This document shows, piece after piece, positions 7,717-15,922 of a stretch of DNA of 36,001 bases (position 1 is its first letter; each line of letters begins with the position of its first letter). Under the pieces are notes generated by a model. It was not told where the DNA came from and ran no database searches. It saw only the letters and a program-made list of their open reading frames with translations. The DNA is from JBBSDV01 sp038240335 (GTDB lineage Bacteria > Chloroflexota > Dehalococcoidia > DSTF01 > JACRBR01), in the NCBI GenBank assembly GCA_038240335.1, contig JBBSDV010000008.1, positions 1-36,001 of the forward strand, given 5' to 3'. Made by a program: the position numbers and the translations under genes.

Positions 7717-8670
7717 TCACGCCGGGATAGTTGAAGGCACGGCAGCCACGGGGTCTGTAGCAGAGCGAGGCGAATCCATCTCGCGGAGAAACCCAACAAT
7801 TGCGCGGGCGGCCTCTTCTGGGTGCTCCTCGAGAAGCATGTGGCCGGCGCGATCGATGACTACGAGGCGAGCCTGGGGCATGCGCTCGCGGATCCGCTGC
7901 GACGCGCTGAGGGGAACCACACGATCGTCTGCGCCGTGCAAGAGCAACACAGGCATCGTGATGCGGGTCGCATCGAACACTGGATCGCGGGCACCGTCAC
8001 GCATGATCGCCAGCAGGCCGTCCATGGAGCCCTTGAGCCGGGCCGGCCGATTGTACTCGGCGCGAACTTCGGGTGTGATTGCCGATGGGTCGTAATACGA
8101 TGCCTCGAGCAAGGGGCCGGACGTGAGGCGAGCGAGGATCGGCAGCAGCGGGCGTAGGATGACCGGCGGGGGCAGGCGACGGGTGAACCGCTCCTCACCC
8201 GTGCCGGACGCGGCGAGCACGAGCGCATCGACCATCTCCGGGTGCGACGCGGCGAACCGCTGGGCGACAACGCCACCCATAGAATGGCCGACAACGACGG
8301 CGCGAGCGATGTCGAGCGTGGCGAGCAGCGCCTTAAGCATTGCCACCTGGTCGGTGTGCGAGAGGCCGGCTTCGGCGTCTCGCTCGCTGTACCCGAAACC
8401 CTTGAGATCCACCGCGATCACGCGATGATCGCTGGAGAGTAGCGGCAGGATCTTGCGGAACGAGTACGTTTGGCCACCAAATCCGTGCAGCAGGACGATG
8501 GCCGGGCCGTGGCCCTCATCGATGTAGTGCACGCGGTAGCCGTCGATCTCGATGACGCTGCCGGGTTTTTCGGCGAGGTCCCACTCGATGTCTTCACGCA
8601 GACCGGCGCGTTGCAGTGCGGCGATCACACCGACAGCCAACACCGAACCGAAGATCATTCTCTTTTTCAT
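7717..8670 (-). CDS. Alpha/beta-hydrolase fold protein with N-terminal signal anchor
   Basis: A 317-residue serine hydrolase. The catalytic triad is visible: the nucleophile Ser130 in GHSMGG, an Asp at 248-249 in LLHGADDRV, and His277 in DRAGHMLL. The oxyanion region is LLHGFGG (60-66). Residues 5-20 form a hydrophobic segment after MKKR, so the protein is probably membrane-anchored or exported, which is notable beside tatA, although there is no twin-Arg motif. The substrate could be an ester, epoxide or C-C bond product of a degradation pathway; the fold alone does not decide. The ATG follows GAGGCAGCG. It is divergent from the Eis-like gene across 142 bp. Confidence 0.88.
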   Translation of the reverse strand: MKKRMIFGSVLAVGVIAALQRAGLREDIEWDLAEKPGSVIEIDGYRVHYIDEGHGPAIVLLHGFGGQTYSFRKILPLLSSDHRVIAVDLKGFGYSERDAEAGLSHTDQVAMLKALLATLDIARAVVVGHSMGGVVAQRFAASHPEMVDALVLAASGTGEERFTRRLPPPVILRPLLPILARLTSGPLLEASYYDPSAITPEVRAEYNRPARLKGSMDGLLAIMRDGARDPVFDATRITMPVLLLHGADDRVVPLSASQRIRERMPQARLVVIDRAGHMLLEEHPEEAARAIVGFLREMDSPRSATDPVAAVPSTIPA

Positions 8671-8781
8671 CGCTGCCTCACTGGTGCACGGGTCGATCGG
8701 TCGCGGTGGAAGACGGCATGCTGGCTCACTCTAGTCGTGCGTTGGTGCCGCGGCAAGTGCCGCCCCGCCGTTACGCTCTGG

Positions 8782-8787
8782 TATGAT
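8782..8787 (+). promoter_or_regulatory. -10-like hexamer TATGAT before the Eis-like gene
   Basis: TATGAT sits 25 bp before the GTG start at 8813 and 16 bp before the ribosome site GGAGG (8803-8807). This leaves a normal short leader. The ATG at 8783 lies inside this hexamer, which argues against using it as the start codon. No clear -35 is seen. Confidence 0.4.
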
Positions 8788-8812
8788 CGCGGCACGAGAA
8801 ACGGAGGCGTTT

Positions 8813-10045
8813 GTGGCGCTCGAGATTCGTCCGCACACTCAGGAAGAGGCGGCGGCCTTCACCCGCGTTCCATCAATCGTATTCGGCAACTACTCGGGTC
8901 GCCCGCCGAGCGGCGATCCGGGCATCCATGCCGACTGGACGCTCTGCGCGTTCGATGACGGGGTACTCGCGACGACCTATGCGGCGTACCCGCTCGTGAT
9001 GCGCGTCAACGGCGCGAAGGTGCCGGTCGCGGGCGTCACCGCCGTCGGCACGCTGCCGTGGTTCCGGCGTCGCGGGCATTTGCGCAAGATCATGGAGTTC
9101 GATTTCAATCGCCGCTACGAACAGCGGATGGAGCCCGTCGCGAGTTTGCTCGCCTCGATTGCCGGCATCTACCAACGCTACGGCTACGCCATCTGCTCGA
9201 CGAGCGTGCGCTACGAGATCGATCCGCGCTGGATCAACTTCGTACCGACAGAGCCGGCGGCCACGGGACGGTGGCGCGAAGGCTCGCCGGATGAACTGCC
9301 ACTGCTCGAGCGCATCTACCGCGAGTTCAGCAGGCCGCGTAACGGCTACCTGCACCGGGCGCCGATAATTTGGGAAAACGGCGTACTCGGCACGCGCACC
9401 GACTTCGGCCCCGTCGAACATGGGCCGAGCCTCGTCGCGATTTACGAAGAAGCAGGCGAACCACAAGGGTACCTCGTCTATGCCGCGAAGTTCCTCGAAC
9501 AAGCCTCGGACAACGCCGGGCCGGGTCAGCGCGTCGTCGTCCGCGACTATGCGTGGAAGACTCGCGATGCCAATCGCGCCATGTGGGAGCTGCTGAAGAC
9601 ATTCGACCTCGCAAACCGGGTGTGGGTGCAGTCGGCGCCGACGGATGATCCTGCTCCGCATGTGCTGCTCGATCCTCGCGAGCTACACGCGACGCACCGT
9701 GACCATCTCCTCAGCCGGATCATCGATCTCGAGCGCGCGTTGCCAATGCGGCCATACAGCGCGGAGGGACGGGTCGTGTTCGAAGTGCGGGACGAGATGT
9801 GCCCGTGGAACGCTGGGCGCTGGTCGTTGGAAGCAGGTGCTGAGGGCGCTGTCGTCAAACGCACCCAAGAATCGCCCGAGCTGACGCTCGACATCTCTGG
9901 GCTCGTGCAGCTCATGTACGGGCAGATCTCGCCGTCGCTCGCGGTTCGGTATGGCCGAGCGGAGGCGAACGGCAGTGCGCCGCTTGCGATCTGGGACGCG
10001 ATGTGGCGGACGGAATACGCGCCGTACTGCCCGGACTCGTTCTAG
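8813..10045 (+). CDS. Eis-like GNAT acetyltransferase (Eis/SCP2-type, three-domain)
   Basis: A 410-residue protein with the Eis layout: an N-terminal GNAT domain, a second degenerate GNAT domain and a C-terminal sterol-carrier-like domain. In mycobacteria Eis acetylates many amines, including aminoglycosides. Visible hallmarks are the acetyl-CoA loop TAVGTLPWFRRRGHLRKIM (76-94), the GIYQRYGYA segment (118-126) with the Tyr that acts as general acid in Eis, and a C-terminal Phe410 as the very last residue. In Eis the terminal carboxylate is the catalytic base. The GTG at 8813 is chosen over the ATG at 8783 because GGAGG lies 5 nt before it. The physiological substrate here is unknown. An APH-like gene follows 60 bp downstream on the same strand. 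Confidence 0.83.
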   Translation: MALEIRPHTQEEAAAFTRVPSIVFGNYSGRPPSGDPGIHADWTLCAFDDGVLATTYAAYPLVMRVNGAKVPVAGVTAVGTLPWFRRRGHLRKIMEFDFNRRYEQRMEPVASLLASIAGIYQRYGYAICSTSVRYEIDPRWINFVPTEPAATGRWREGSPDELPLLERIYREFSRPRNGYLHRAPIIWENGVLGTRTDFGPVEHGPSLVAIYEEAGEPQGYLVYAAKFLEQASDNAGPGQRVVVRDYAWKTRDANRAMWELLKTFDLANRVWVQSAPTDDPAPHVLLDPRELHATHRDHLLSRIIDLERALPMRPYSAEGRVVFEVRDEMCPWNAGRWSLEAGAEGAVVKRTQESPELTLDISGLVQLMYGQISPSLAVRYGRAEANGSAPLAIWDAMWRTEYAPYCPDSF

Positions 10046-10105
10046 TAAGGGCAGAATATGCGACGCGCCGCCGGGCCGTCGCCAGACGAAGAGAGGTGGC
10101 CACGC

Positions 10106-11209
10106 ATGAAGACGATGACGATTCCGGCTGATCCCGACGCGCTGACCGCGGAGTGGCTGACGGACGCGTTGCGGTCCAGCGGGGTCATTACGACGTCGAG
10201 CGTCGCTTCATTCGATGCGCGGCGGATCGCCGAAGGCTCCGGCTTCATCGGCCAGCTGGCGATCGTGACCTTGCGATACGACGCGGCCGAGGACGGCGCG
10301 CCGACGTCGCTCATCGCGAAGTTCCCTGCCGCGAGCGAGATGGGCCGGATGATCGGCAATCTGTTCGACTTTTACAACCGCGAGATCTGTTTCTATCGAG
10401 AGATCGCGGAGGAGGTCGAGTTGCGAACGCCGCAATGCTACTACGCAGATGCCGACACGGAGACGCAGGAGTACATCCTGCTACTCGAGGATCTGGCGCC
10501 GGCGCGCGTCGGCGACCATGCGGCAGGATGCACGGTGGAAGAAGCAGAGATCGCGCTCACGAGCATCGCGAAGTTTCACGCGACGTGGTGGGAGCACCCG
10601 CGGCTTGAGGAGATCGCCGACTGGATGCCGCTGATTGACGCGCCGGTACACCAGTCGGCCGAGGCATCGTATCAGCAGGCCTGGACGCCGTTCATCGCGA
10701 ACTTCGGCGACGCGCTGTCGCCGGAAATGCGCGATACGGCCGAGAAGATTGGCCAGCGCGTAATCGCACTGCAATCGTCGATCGCTGATCGTCCCCACAC
10801 GATCATCCATGGCGACTATCGCACCGATAACCTCTTCTTCGGTACACCTGCCGGGGGAGCGCCGTTTGCCGTCGTCGATTGGCAGATCGCCTGCCGCGGT
10901 CGTGGTATCTTCGATGTCGCGTACCTGCTCTGCGGCGGTCTTGATGCCGACCTCCGGAGCGCCAACGAGGAGCGGCTGGTGCGGCTCTACCACGACACGC
11001 TGGTCGCGAACGGCGTAACCGGCTACCCCTTCGAGCAGTGCTGGCGCGAGTACCGGCGGATGTCTCTCTACGTGCTTGTGTACGTCGTCATCTCACTCGG
11101 CACGCTGGACTTCGCGAACGAGCGAGGCCTCAGGCTGTTCAATGCATGGCTCGGGCGGTCGGCGGCTGCGATCGAGCACCTGAAAGCCGCGGAGGAGCTG
11201 CCGGCCTAG
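10106..11209 (+). CDS. APH/ecdysteroid-kinase-like small-molecule phosphotransferase
   Basis: A 367-residue kinase of the aminoglycoside-phosphotransferase/CHK (ecdysteroid-kinase-like) fold. The catalytic loop is HGDYRTDN (235-242) with Asp237 as base and Asn242 as metal ligand. The metal-binding motif is VVDWQ (256-260), and the ATP lysine is probably Lys72 in LIAKFP. The substrate is not predictable; homologues act on sterol-like alcohols, choline, hydroxy-acyl compounds or antibiotics. The ATG at 10106 follows GAGAGG at 10091-10096; an upstream in-frame ATG at 10058 would add 16 unconserved residues. It follows the Eis-like gene by 60 bp, so the two may be co-transcribed. It differs clearly from the second APH-type kinase at 20917-21960. 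Confidence 0.82.
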   Translation: MKTMTIPADPDALTAEWLTDALRSSGVITTSSVASFDARRIAEGSGFIGQLAIVTLRYDAAEDGAPTSLIAKFPAASEMGRMIGNLFDFYNREICFYREIAEEVELRTPQCYYADADTETQEYILLLEDLAPARVGDHAAGCTVEEAEIALTSIAKFHATWWEHPRLEEIADWMPLIDAPVHQSAEASYQQAWTPFIANFGDALSPEMRDTAEKIGQRVIALQSSIADRPHTIIHGDYRTDNLFFGTPAGGAPFAVVDWQIACRGRGIFDVAYLLCGGLDADLRSANEERLVRLYHDTLVANGVTGYPFEQCWREYRRMSLYVLVYVVISLGTLDFANERGLRLFNAWLGRSAAAIEHLKAAEELPA

Positions 11210-11328
11210 GCGTCGCGGGGCAGAGACTCGGTTCTTCGCCCAGTGCCGATTCGCCAGCTCATTCGAGTTGCCGGCGTGGTTTACACGTCGGGGAGATCCT
11301 CGCTGAGGCTGATGTGTGTAAGGCTCGT

Positions 11329-11346
11329 AATGCTTGCGTAAGCATT
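11329..11346. promoter_or_regulatory. Inverted repeat AATGCTT-GCGT-AAGCATT upstream of the response regulator (candidate operator)
   Basis: Perfect 7-bp arms (11329-11335 and 11340-11346) around a 4-bp centre. A -10-like TATTCT follows at 11353-11358, and 17 bp upstream of it the -35 position falls inside the left arm. This placement suits a repressor or autoregulatory site for the two-component operon. Confidence 0.45.
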
Positions 11347-11372
11347 CGTCGATATTCTTGTATCGAGGGATG

Positions 11373-12059
11373 ATGTCGGCAGAACGCATTCTCGTTGTCG
11401 AGGACGAGCCGATGGTGGCGGAAGTCGTCGCGCGCTACCTGCGCCGCGACGGTCATGAAGTGCAGTGCGTGGCCGATGGTGGAGCTGCGCTCGATGCGTT
11501 CACGCGATTTCAGCCCGACCTCGTCGTCCTCGACGTGATGCTGCCCAATCTCGACGGGATGGAAGTGTGCCGCCAGATCCGTGCGACCTCGCAGGCGCCG
11601 GTGATCATGCTCACTGCTCGCGGCGAGGAGATCGACAAGCTGCTCGGTCTCGGCCTTGGCGCCGACGACTATATGACGAAGCCGTTCTCGCCGCGCGAAC
11701 TCGCCGCGAGAGTCAAGACGGTGCTGCGCCGCAGCAACACACGCAGCGAGGTTGACGGTGACGCGCTGCGATTCGAGGATCTGCGGATCAACGGACGTAC
11801 GCGCGTCGTCGAGGATCGCCGCGGAGCGATCAAGCTGACGGCGCGCGAGTTCGACCTGCTGATGCATCTCGCACGGCACCCGAACCAGGTGTTCAGCCGG
11901 GACCAGCTCATGACCTCCGTCTGGGATTACGAATTCGCGGGCGATCCTGGCACGGTGACAGTGCATATGCGGCGCCTCCGTGCAAAAGTCGAGAGCGATC
12001 CGTCGCGTCCGCGCCACCTAAAGACGATCTGGGGGGTGGGGTACAAGTTTGAGCCGTAG
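11373..12059 (+). CDS. OmpR-family DNA-binding response regulator
   Basis: A 228-residue two-component response regulator. The receiver domain has Asp11, phospho-acceptor Asp54 in VVLDVMLPN, switch Thr81 and Lys103 in TKPFSPREL. The C-terminal half (about 130-228) is an OmpR-type winged helix with KLTAREFDLLMHLARHP, VFSRDQLMTSVWDYEF and an ending IWGVGYKFEP. The start is ambiguous between ATG 11370 and ATG 11373; both follow GAGGG (11365-11369). It overlaps the histidine kinase start by 11 bp, so the pair is translationally coupled. The regulon is unknown; the DUF2079 and glycosyltransferase genes that follow within the same run are plausible co-transcribed targets. A palindrome at 11329-11346 may mediate its own control. 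Confidence 0.95.
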   Translation: MSAERILVVEDEPMVAEVVARYLRRDGHEVQCVADGGAALDAFTRFQPDLVVLDVMLPNLDGMEVCRQIRATSQAPVIMLTARGEEIDKLLGLGLGADDYMTKPFSPRELAARVKTVLRRSNTRSEVDGDALRFEDLRINGRTRVVEDRRGAIKLTAREFDLLMHLARHPNQVFSRDQLMTSVWDYEFAGDPGTVTVHMRRLRAKVESDPSRPRHLKTIWGVGYKFEP

Positions 12060-13323
12060 CACCGAACTCGGCCGGCCGTTACTGCCGCTGCCGCGCCAAT
12101 GGCTCGGCGCCGTGCTGACGCTGACGCTCGCGATTGGGGCCGGCGTACTGCTCGTCGAGACGCTGCTGTCGCCGCCCGCGCGAGACATCCGGCAGCTGTT
12201 CTACTATCTGACGCTGTCTGGCATCGCAACGATGGCTGGCGGCTGGATCGCTGTGCAGCTCGCAGATCGTGCGGTCGGTCTCAGCATCCAGACGAAGGCG
12301 TTTTTGGGCGCGGCAATCAGCGGCGGCGTTGCGCTCCTGAATGTCTTCATCGTTGCGCAGCTGATGTTCGTGTCGACGTCGCACGACCTGAAGCTTCTGA
12401 TCGCACTCCTCGTCTTCAGCGCCGTCGTGACGACGCTGTTCAGCCTCTGGATGGCGTCCACGATTACGGGGCGCCTCGAGTCGATCCGTGCCGGCATCAC
12501 TACCCTCGCGGTCGGCGACTACGGACAAATGATCGCGATCTCCGGCGGCGATGAGGTGACGCAACTGGCGATCGACGTCAACGCTCTGGCGTTGCGGCTG
12601 CAAGGGGCGGAGGAGCAGCGCAAGATGCTCGATAAGGAGCGGCGGGAGTTGACGGCAGCAATCTCGCACGACCTGCGGACGCCGCTCGCGAGCGTGCGCG
12701 CGATGGTCGAGGCGCTCGATGATCGGGTCGTCGACGACGAGGCCGAGGTGGCGCGCTACTACAGCACGATGCGCCGCGAGATCGAGCGGCTGAGCCGAAT
12801 GATCAACGACCTGTTCGAGCTGGCACAGATCGACGCTGGCGCGATGAGGCTCGACAAGCAACCGGTAACGCTACAGGAAGTGGCCGCGGAGGTAGTCGAC
12901 GCGATGCAGGCGCAGGCGCGCGGCAACGGTGTCACACTCGCGCTGAACGTGACCGGCACACCGCCCGAGGTACTGCTCGATGGGACGCGCATCGAACGCG
13001 CGATTGCGAACCTGGTGAGGAACGCGCTGGAGCACACGCCGACCGGCGGCCGCATCGACGTGCGGGTCGCGGTCGACGGCGATCGTGTGTCGCTGCGCGT
13101 GAGCGACACCGGCGACGGCATCGAGGCGGCCGACCTGCCGCACATCTGGGCGCGCTTCTATCGTGCCGAGAAGTCGCGGCGGCGGGCGCCCGGCGCTGAC
13201 GACGGCGCCGGGCTGGGATTGGCCATCACGCGAGGGATCGTCGAATCGCACGGCGGGGTCGTGGAAGTGCTATCGGAGCCGGGAGCGGGGGCCGCGTTCT
13301 CGGTATTGCTGCCCGTTGCGTGA
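12049..13323 (+). CDS. Membrane-bound sensor histidine kinase (HAMP-HisKA-HATPase)
   Basis: A 424-residue sensor kinase and partner of the preceding regulator. About four membrane helices occupy residues 19-138, and no large extracytoplasmic domain is present. It therefore probably senses a membrane-associated or intramembrane cue. A HAMP-like linker (about 138-190) leads to the HisKA segment ISHDLRTPLAS with phospho-acceptor His207. The ATPase domain has the N-box NLVRNALEHT (Asn325), the G1 box DTGDGI (353-358) and the G2 box GAGLGLAI (386-393). The start is TTG at 12049, inside the end of the regulator gene, with a G-rich ribosome site just upstream. The DUF2079 gene starts 17 bp after its stop. 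Confidence 0.94.
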   Translation: MSRSTELGRPLLPLPRQWLGAVLTLTLAIGAGVLLVETLLSPPARDIRQLFYYLTLSGIATMAGGWIAVQLADRAVGLSIQTKAFLGAAISGGVALLNVFIVAQLMFVSTSHDLKLLIALLVFSAVVTTLFSLWMASTITGRLESIRAGITTLAVGDYGQMIAISGGDEVTQLAIDVNALALRLQGAEEQRKMLDKERRELTAAISHDLRTPLASVRAMVEALDDRVVDDEAEVARYYSTMRREIERLSRMINDLFELAQIDAGAMRLDKQPVTLQEVAAEVVDAMQAQARGNGVTLALNVTGTPPEVLLDGTRIERAIANLVRNALEHTPTGGRIDVRVAVDGDRVSLRVSDTGDGIEAADLPHIWARFYRAEKSRRRAPGADDGAGLGLAITRGIVESHGGVVEVLSEPGAGAAFSVLLPVA

Positions 13324-13339
13324 GTCAGGGCGTGCCTCG

Positions 13340-14815
13340 TTGAATGCCGCACCTTCGTCGCTAGGGACAGCTGTTGCGCGCGGACGAACCGAAGTAGCGA
13401 CTGCCTTCGTCGTCGCTCGATGGACCGAGGCCGCGGCATGCGCCGTCGCAATCGTCGCCGCCGTTGTCTTCGCTCGCTTCGCGTTGCACCGGCATCACGC
13501 GTACGAGAGTTCGTCGTACGACCTCGCCTTCTTCGACCAGATCGTCTGGAACACGGCGCACGGGCGCTGGTTCGAAACGACGTTCGTCACATACAACTTT
13601 CTCGGACAGCACTTTCAGCCCGTCCTGCTGCTCTTCGCTGCGGGTTACCGCCTCGGCGGCGGTGTCGAACTGCTGCTGATCACGCAGACGTTGTTCGTCT
13701 CGTTCGCGGCGGTGCCGTTGTACTACGCGGTCCGGCGCGCGAGCGACAGCGGCGTCGCCGCGCTGGCGTTCACGTGCGCGTACCTGCTCAGCGCTCCGCT
13801 GCATAACGCTCTGGACTTCGACTTTCATCCGGAGCTGATGGGGCTGTTCTTCGCCTTCCTCGCGCTGTATTACCTGACGGCACACCGACCTGTTGCGACG
13901 GTCGTGGCGCTGTTGCCGTTGCTCGCGATGAAGGAGGATATGCCGCTGGTGCTTGCGGCATTCGCAATGCTGCTGGCCGTTGGCGGCCACCGGCGCGCGG
14001 CGGGGACGTTGCTCTCGGTCGCATTCGTCTGGGCCTTCGCTGTTGTGCTGGTCGTGATGCCCTGGCTCCGGGACGGATCGAGTGACCTGACGGCCCGTTA
14101 TGCCTACCTCAGCGATGGCTCGAATGCGTTGACACTCACGCCGCACCTTGTGAGCCGGGCATTCGAGCATCTCGCTTCGGGACCGGTCGAAGCCGTCCTG
14201 CGTCTCCTCTCGACGACAGCATTCGTGGCGCTGCTCTCGCCGGTCACGCTGCTGGGTGCGCTGCCGAACACGCTGCTCAGCACGCTCGCCGACCATCCAC
14301 AGCAATCCACGCTCGACCTGCACTACGTGATGGCGCCGCTCGCGCTGAGCTGGGTGGCCGTTACGCTCGCGATTGCCGACGTGCGTGAGGGCGTGGGCAT
14401 CGCGCGGCTCGTCCGGCGGGTCGGTTCCGGGCATGGACGCGTGTTGGTGGCCAGTACGATTGTATTCTTCGCTGCGGCATGGACGTTCCAGGCGCGCAGT
14501 CCGTACGCCTTCGAGCATCGGCCCTCGATGAACCAGACGCACATTGCGGCGCTCGACGACGCGGTTCGCGCGGTGCCGGACGACGCGAGCGTCAGTGCAC
14601 AGACGACGATCGGGCCGCATCTGGCTCATCGCGAGGGGCTGTACGAGTTCCCGAACCTGGGCGATGCCGAATACGTGATCGTCGACCCAACGCTCCCCGT
14701 GACGGCGCAGTCACGCGACTCGGGGTACGACCGCATGCTTGCGTCGCTGGGCCGCCTCGGCTACAGCGAGCTCTTCTCGCGCGATGGCGTGCGCGTGCTG
14801 AGGAGGTCGCCGTGA
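13340..14815 (+). CDS. DUF2079 polytopic membrane protein
   Basis: A 491-residue integral membrane protein of the DUF2079 family, which is related in layout to GT-C-type membrane glycosyltransferases. The family signature is present near the N-terminus: YDLAFFDQIVWNTAHGRWF (60-78) followed by FLGQHFQPVLLLFA (87-100). Many hydrophobic helices alternate with short loops, and a soluble C-terminal part from about 390 ends in RVLRRSP. The function of the family is unproven; a lipid-linked sugar transfer role is inference. The frame is open far into the kinase gene. The TTG at 13340, 17 bp after the kinase stop, is the only reasonable start codon before the first helix. Its stop overlaps the GTG of the glycosyltransferase gene (GTGA), supporting a joint role. 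Confidence 0.8.
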   Translation: MNAAPSSLGTAVARGRTEVATAFVVARWTEAAACAVAIVAAVVFARFALHRHHAYESSSYDLAFFDQIVWNTAHGRWFETTFVTYNFLGQHFQPVLLLFAAGYRLGGGVELLLITQTLFVSFAAVPLYYAVRRASDSGVAALAFTCAYLLSAPLHNALDFDFHPELMGLFFAFLALYYLTAHRPVATVVALLPLLAMKEDMPLVLAAFAMLLAVGGHRRAAGTLLSVAFVWAFAVVLVVMPWLRDGSSDLTARYAYLSDGSNALTLTPHLVSRAFEHLASGPVEAVLRLLSTTAFVALLSPVTLLGALPNTLLSTLADHPQQSTLDLHYVMAPLALSWVAVTLAIADVREGVGIARLVRRVGSGHGRVLVASTIVFFAAAWTFQARSPYAFEHRPSMNQTHIAALDDAVRAVPDDASVSAQTTIGPHLAHREGLYEFPNLGDAEYVIVDPTLPVTAQSRDSGYDRMLASLGRLGYSELFSRDGVRVLRRSP

Positions 14816-15519
14816 ACGTCGTTGCTATCATCCCGGCGCTGAACGAAGAACATGCCATCGGCAAGGTGGTGGCCGAGATCCCACGCGACCTGATCGACGA
14901 GGTCATCGTCGTCGATAACGGCAGCACGGATGCGACCGCGGTGGTCGCGAGCGCGGCCGGCGCGCGCGTGGTCAGCCAGCCGGAGCGCGGGTATGGCGCG
15001 GCGTCGATGGCCGGGGTTGAGGCAGCGCCCGATGCCGATGTCTACGTCTTTATGGACGGCGACCACAGCGACGTGCCCACGCGGCTCGCGGAACTCGTCG
15101 AACCAATTCGTCGCGACGAAGTCGATGTGGTATTCGGCGTGCGGGCGGGCATCGTCGAGCGTGGCGCGATGCTATGGCACCAGCGCGCCGGCAACATGTT
15201 CATGACGTGGCTGATTCGGCGGGCGTCGGGCCGGCCCGTTCACGATCTCCCTTCGCTGAAGGCGCTGCGCAGGAGCACGCTGCTGTCGTTCGACCTGCGA
15301 GAGCGGACGCACGGCTGGCCGGCGGAGCTGGTGACGTCGGCCGCGCTCTCGGGCGCACGCATCCTCGAGATCGAGACGGGCTACCGGCGGCGCATTGGCA
15401 CATCGAAGGTGAGCGGCTCCGTGCGGGGCAGTGCGCTCGCGGCGTACCGGGCGAATGCGGCGATCGTGAAGGTGTGGCTCAAGTACCGCCGTCGGCGTCA
15501 GCCGCTCTCACGAGACTGA
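14812..15519 (+). CDS. Family 2 glycosyltransferase (DPM1/polyprenyl-sugar-type)
   Basis: A 235-residue GT-A enzyme that would transfer a sugar from a nucleotide donor, probably to a lipid carrier or glycan on the cytoplasmic face of the membrane. The nucleotide-binding start is IPALNEEHAIGKVV (7-20), followed by VVDNGSTDAT (33-42) and the metal-binding MDGDHSD (81-87). The protein has no clear C-terminal membrane helices, like short dolichyl-phosphate-mannose-type synthases. The GTG start at 14812 has AGGAGG at 14801-14806 and overlaps the DUF2079 stop by 4 bp. The pair therefore probably works together, the soluble enzyme charging a lipid carrier and the membrane protein using it; that division of labour is inference. 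Confidence 0.88.
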   Translation: MNVVAIIPALNEEHAIGKVVAEIPRDLIDEVIVVDNGSTDATAVVASAAGARVVSQPERGYGAASMAGVEAAPDADVYVFMDGDHSDVPTRLAELVEPIRRDEVDVVFGVRAGIVERGAMLWHQRAGNMFMTWLIRRASGRPVHDLPSLKALRRSTLLSFDLRERTHGWPAELVTSAALSGARILEIETGYRRRIGTSKVSGSVRGSALAAYRANAAIVKVWLKYRRRRQPLSRD

Positions 15520-15529
15520 CGTTCGCTAG

Positions 15530-15922
15530 TTACGCTTGTCGCTCGATGTAGGCGCGTGCTGCATCGACGATGCTCTGGGCGAGGGTTGCGGCGCGATCGG
15601 CGTCGAGCGCCGACAGATCGCGGCCCACGCCGGGATAGCGATCGGTTGTGGCGCATCTTGTGAGCCACTCGAGATCGTCCTTCGTGGCAACGACGATACC
15701 AGGCACTGAAAGCAAGGCACTAAGCCGGTCGAGATGGTGGGTCTTCGGAAAGTCAGTTGCGTCGCGCACGAGCGTGGCCTTCATGGCCTTCTCGGCTGCT
15801 TGCTGGGCGTGGTAGCACCGGATCCCCGGGTGCAGGTCGGGATGTTGGGCTGCCGACAAGTCACTCTCGGCGATGCTCATCCATTCATCCGTAATCGCCA
15901 ACCGTTCGCTCTCATCGCTCAT
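15530..15922 (-). CDS. HEPN-domain protein (PF05168-like), partner of MNT
   Basis: A 130-residue helical HEPN protein encoded directly after a minimal nucleotidyltransferase. Typical parts are IAESDLSAAQ (17-26), the helix GIRCYHAQQAAEKAMKATL (33-51), KTHHLDRL and the RYPG turn. MNT-HEPN pairs include type VII toxin-antitoxin systems, in which the HEPN is an RNase and the MNT adds AMP to silence it. However, no R-x4-6-H ribonuclease motif can be found; the closest is R-x2-H in RCYH. This member may therefore be a non-nuclease HEPN of the PF05168 kind. Its ATG overlaps the MNT stop by 11 bp. It is convergent with the glycosyltransferase gene, with only 10 bp between stops. Confidence 0.85.
   Translation of the reverse strand: MSDESERLAITDEWMSIAESDLSAAQHPDLHPGIRCYHAQQAAEKAMKATLVRDATDFPKTHHLDRLSALLSVPGIVVATKDDLEWLTRCATTDRYPGVGRDLSALDADRAATLAQSIVDAARAYIERQA

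Noticed and set aside
8783..8812. ATG at 8783 as start of the Eis-like gene
   Set aside because: It lies within a -10-like TATGAT and lacks a ribosome site; GTG 8813 has GGAGG 5 nt upstream.
13361..14629. 422-codon minus-strand frame
   Set aside because: Antisense to the DUF2079 gene, with a Gln/Arg/His-rich nonsense composition.
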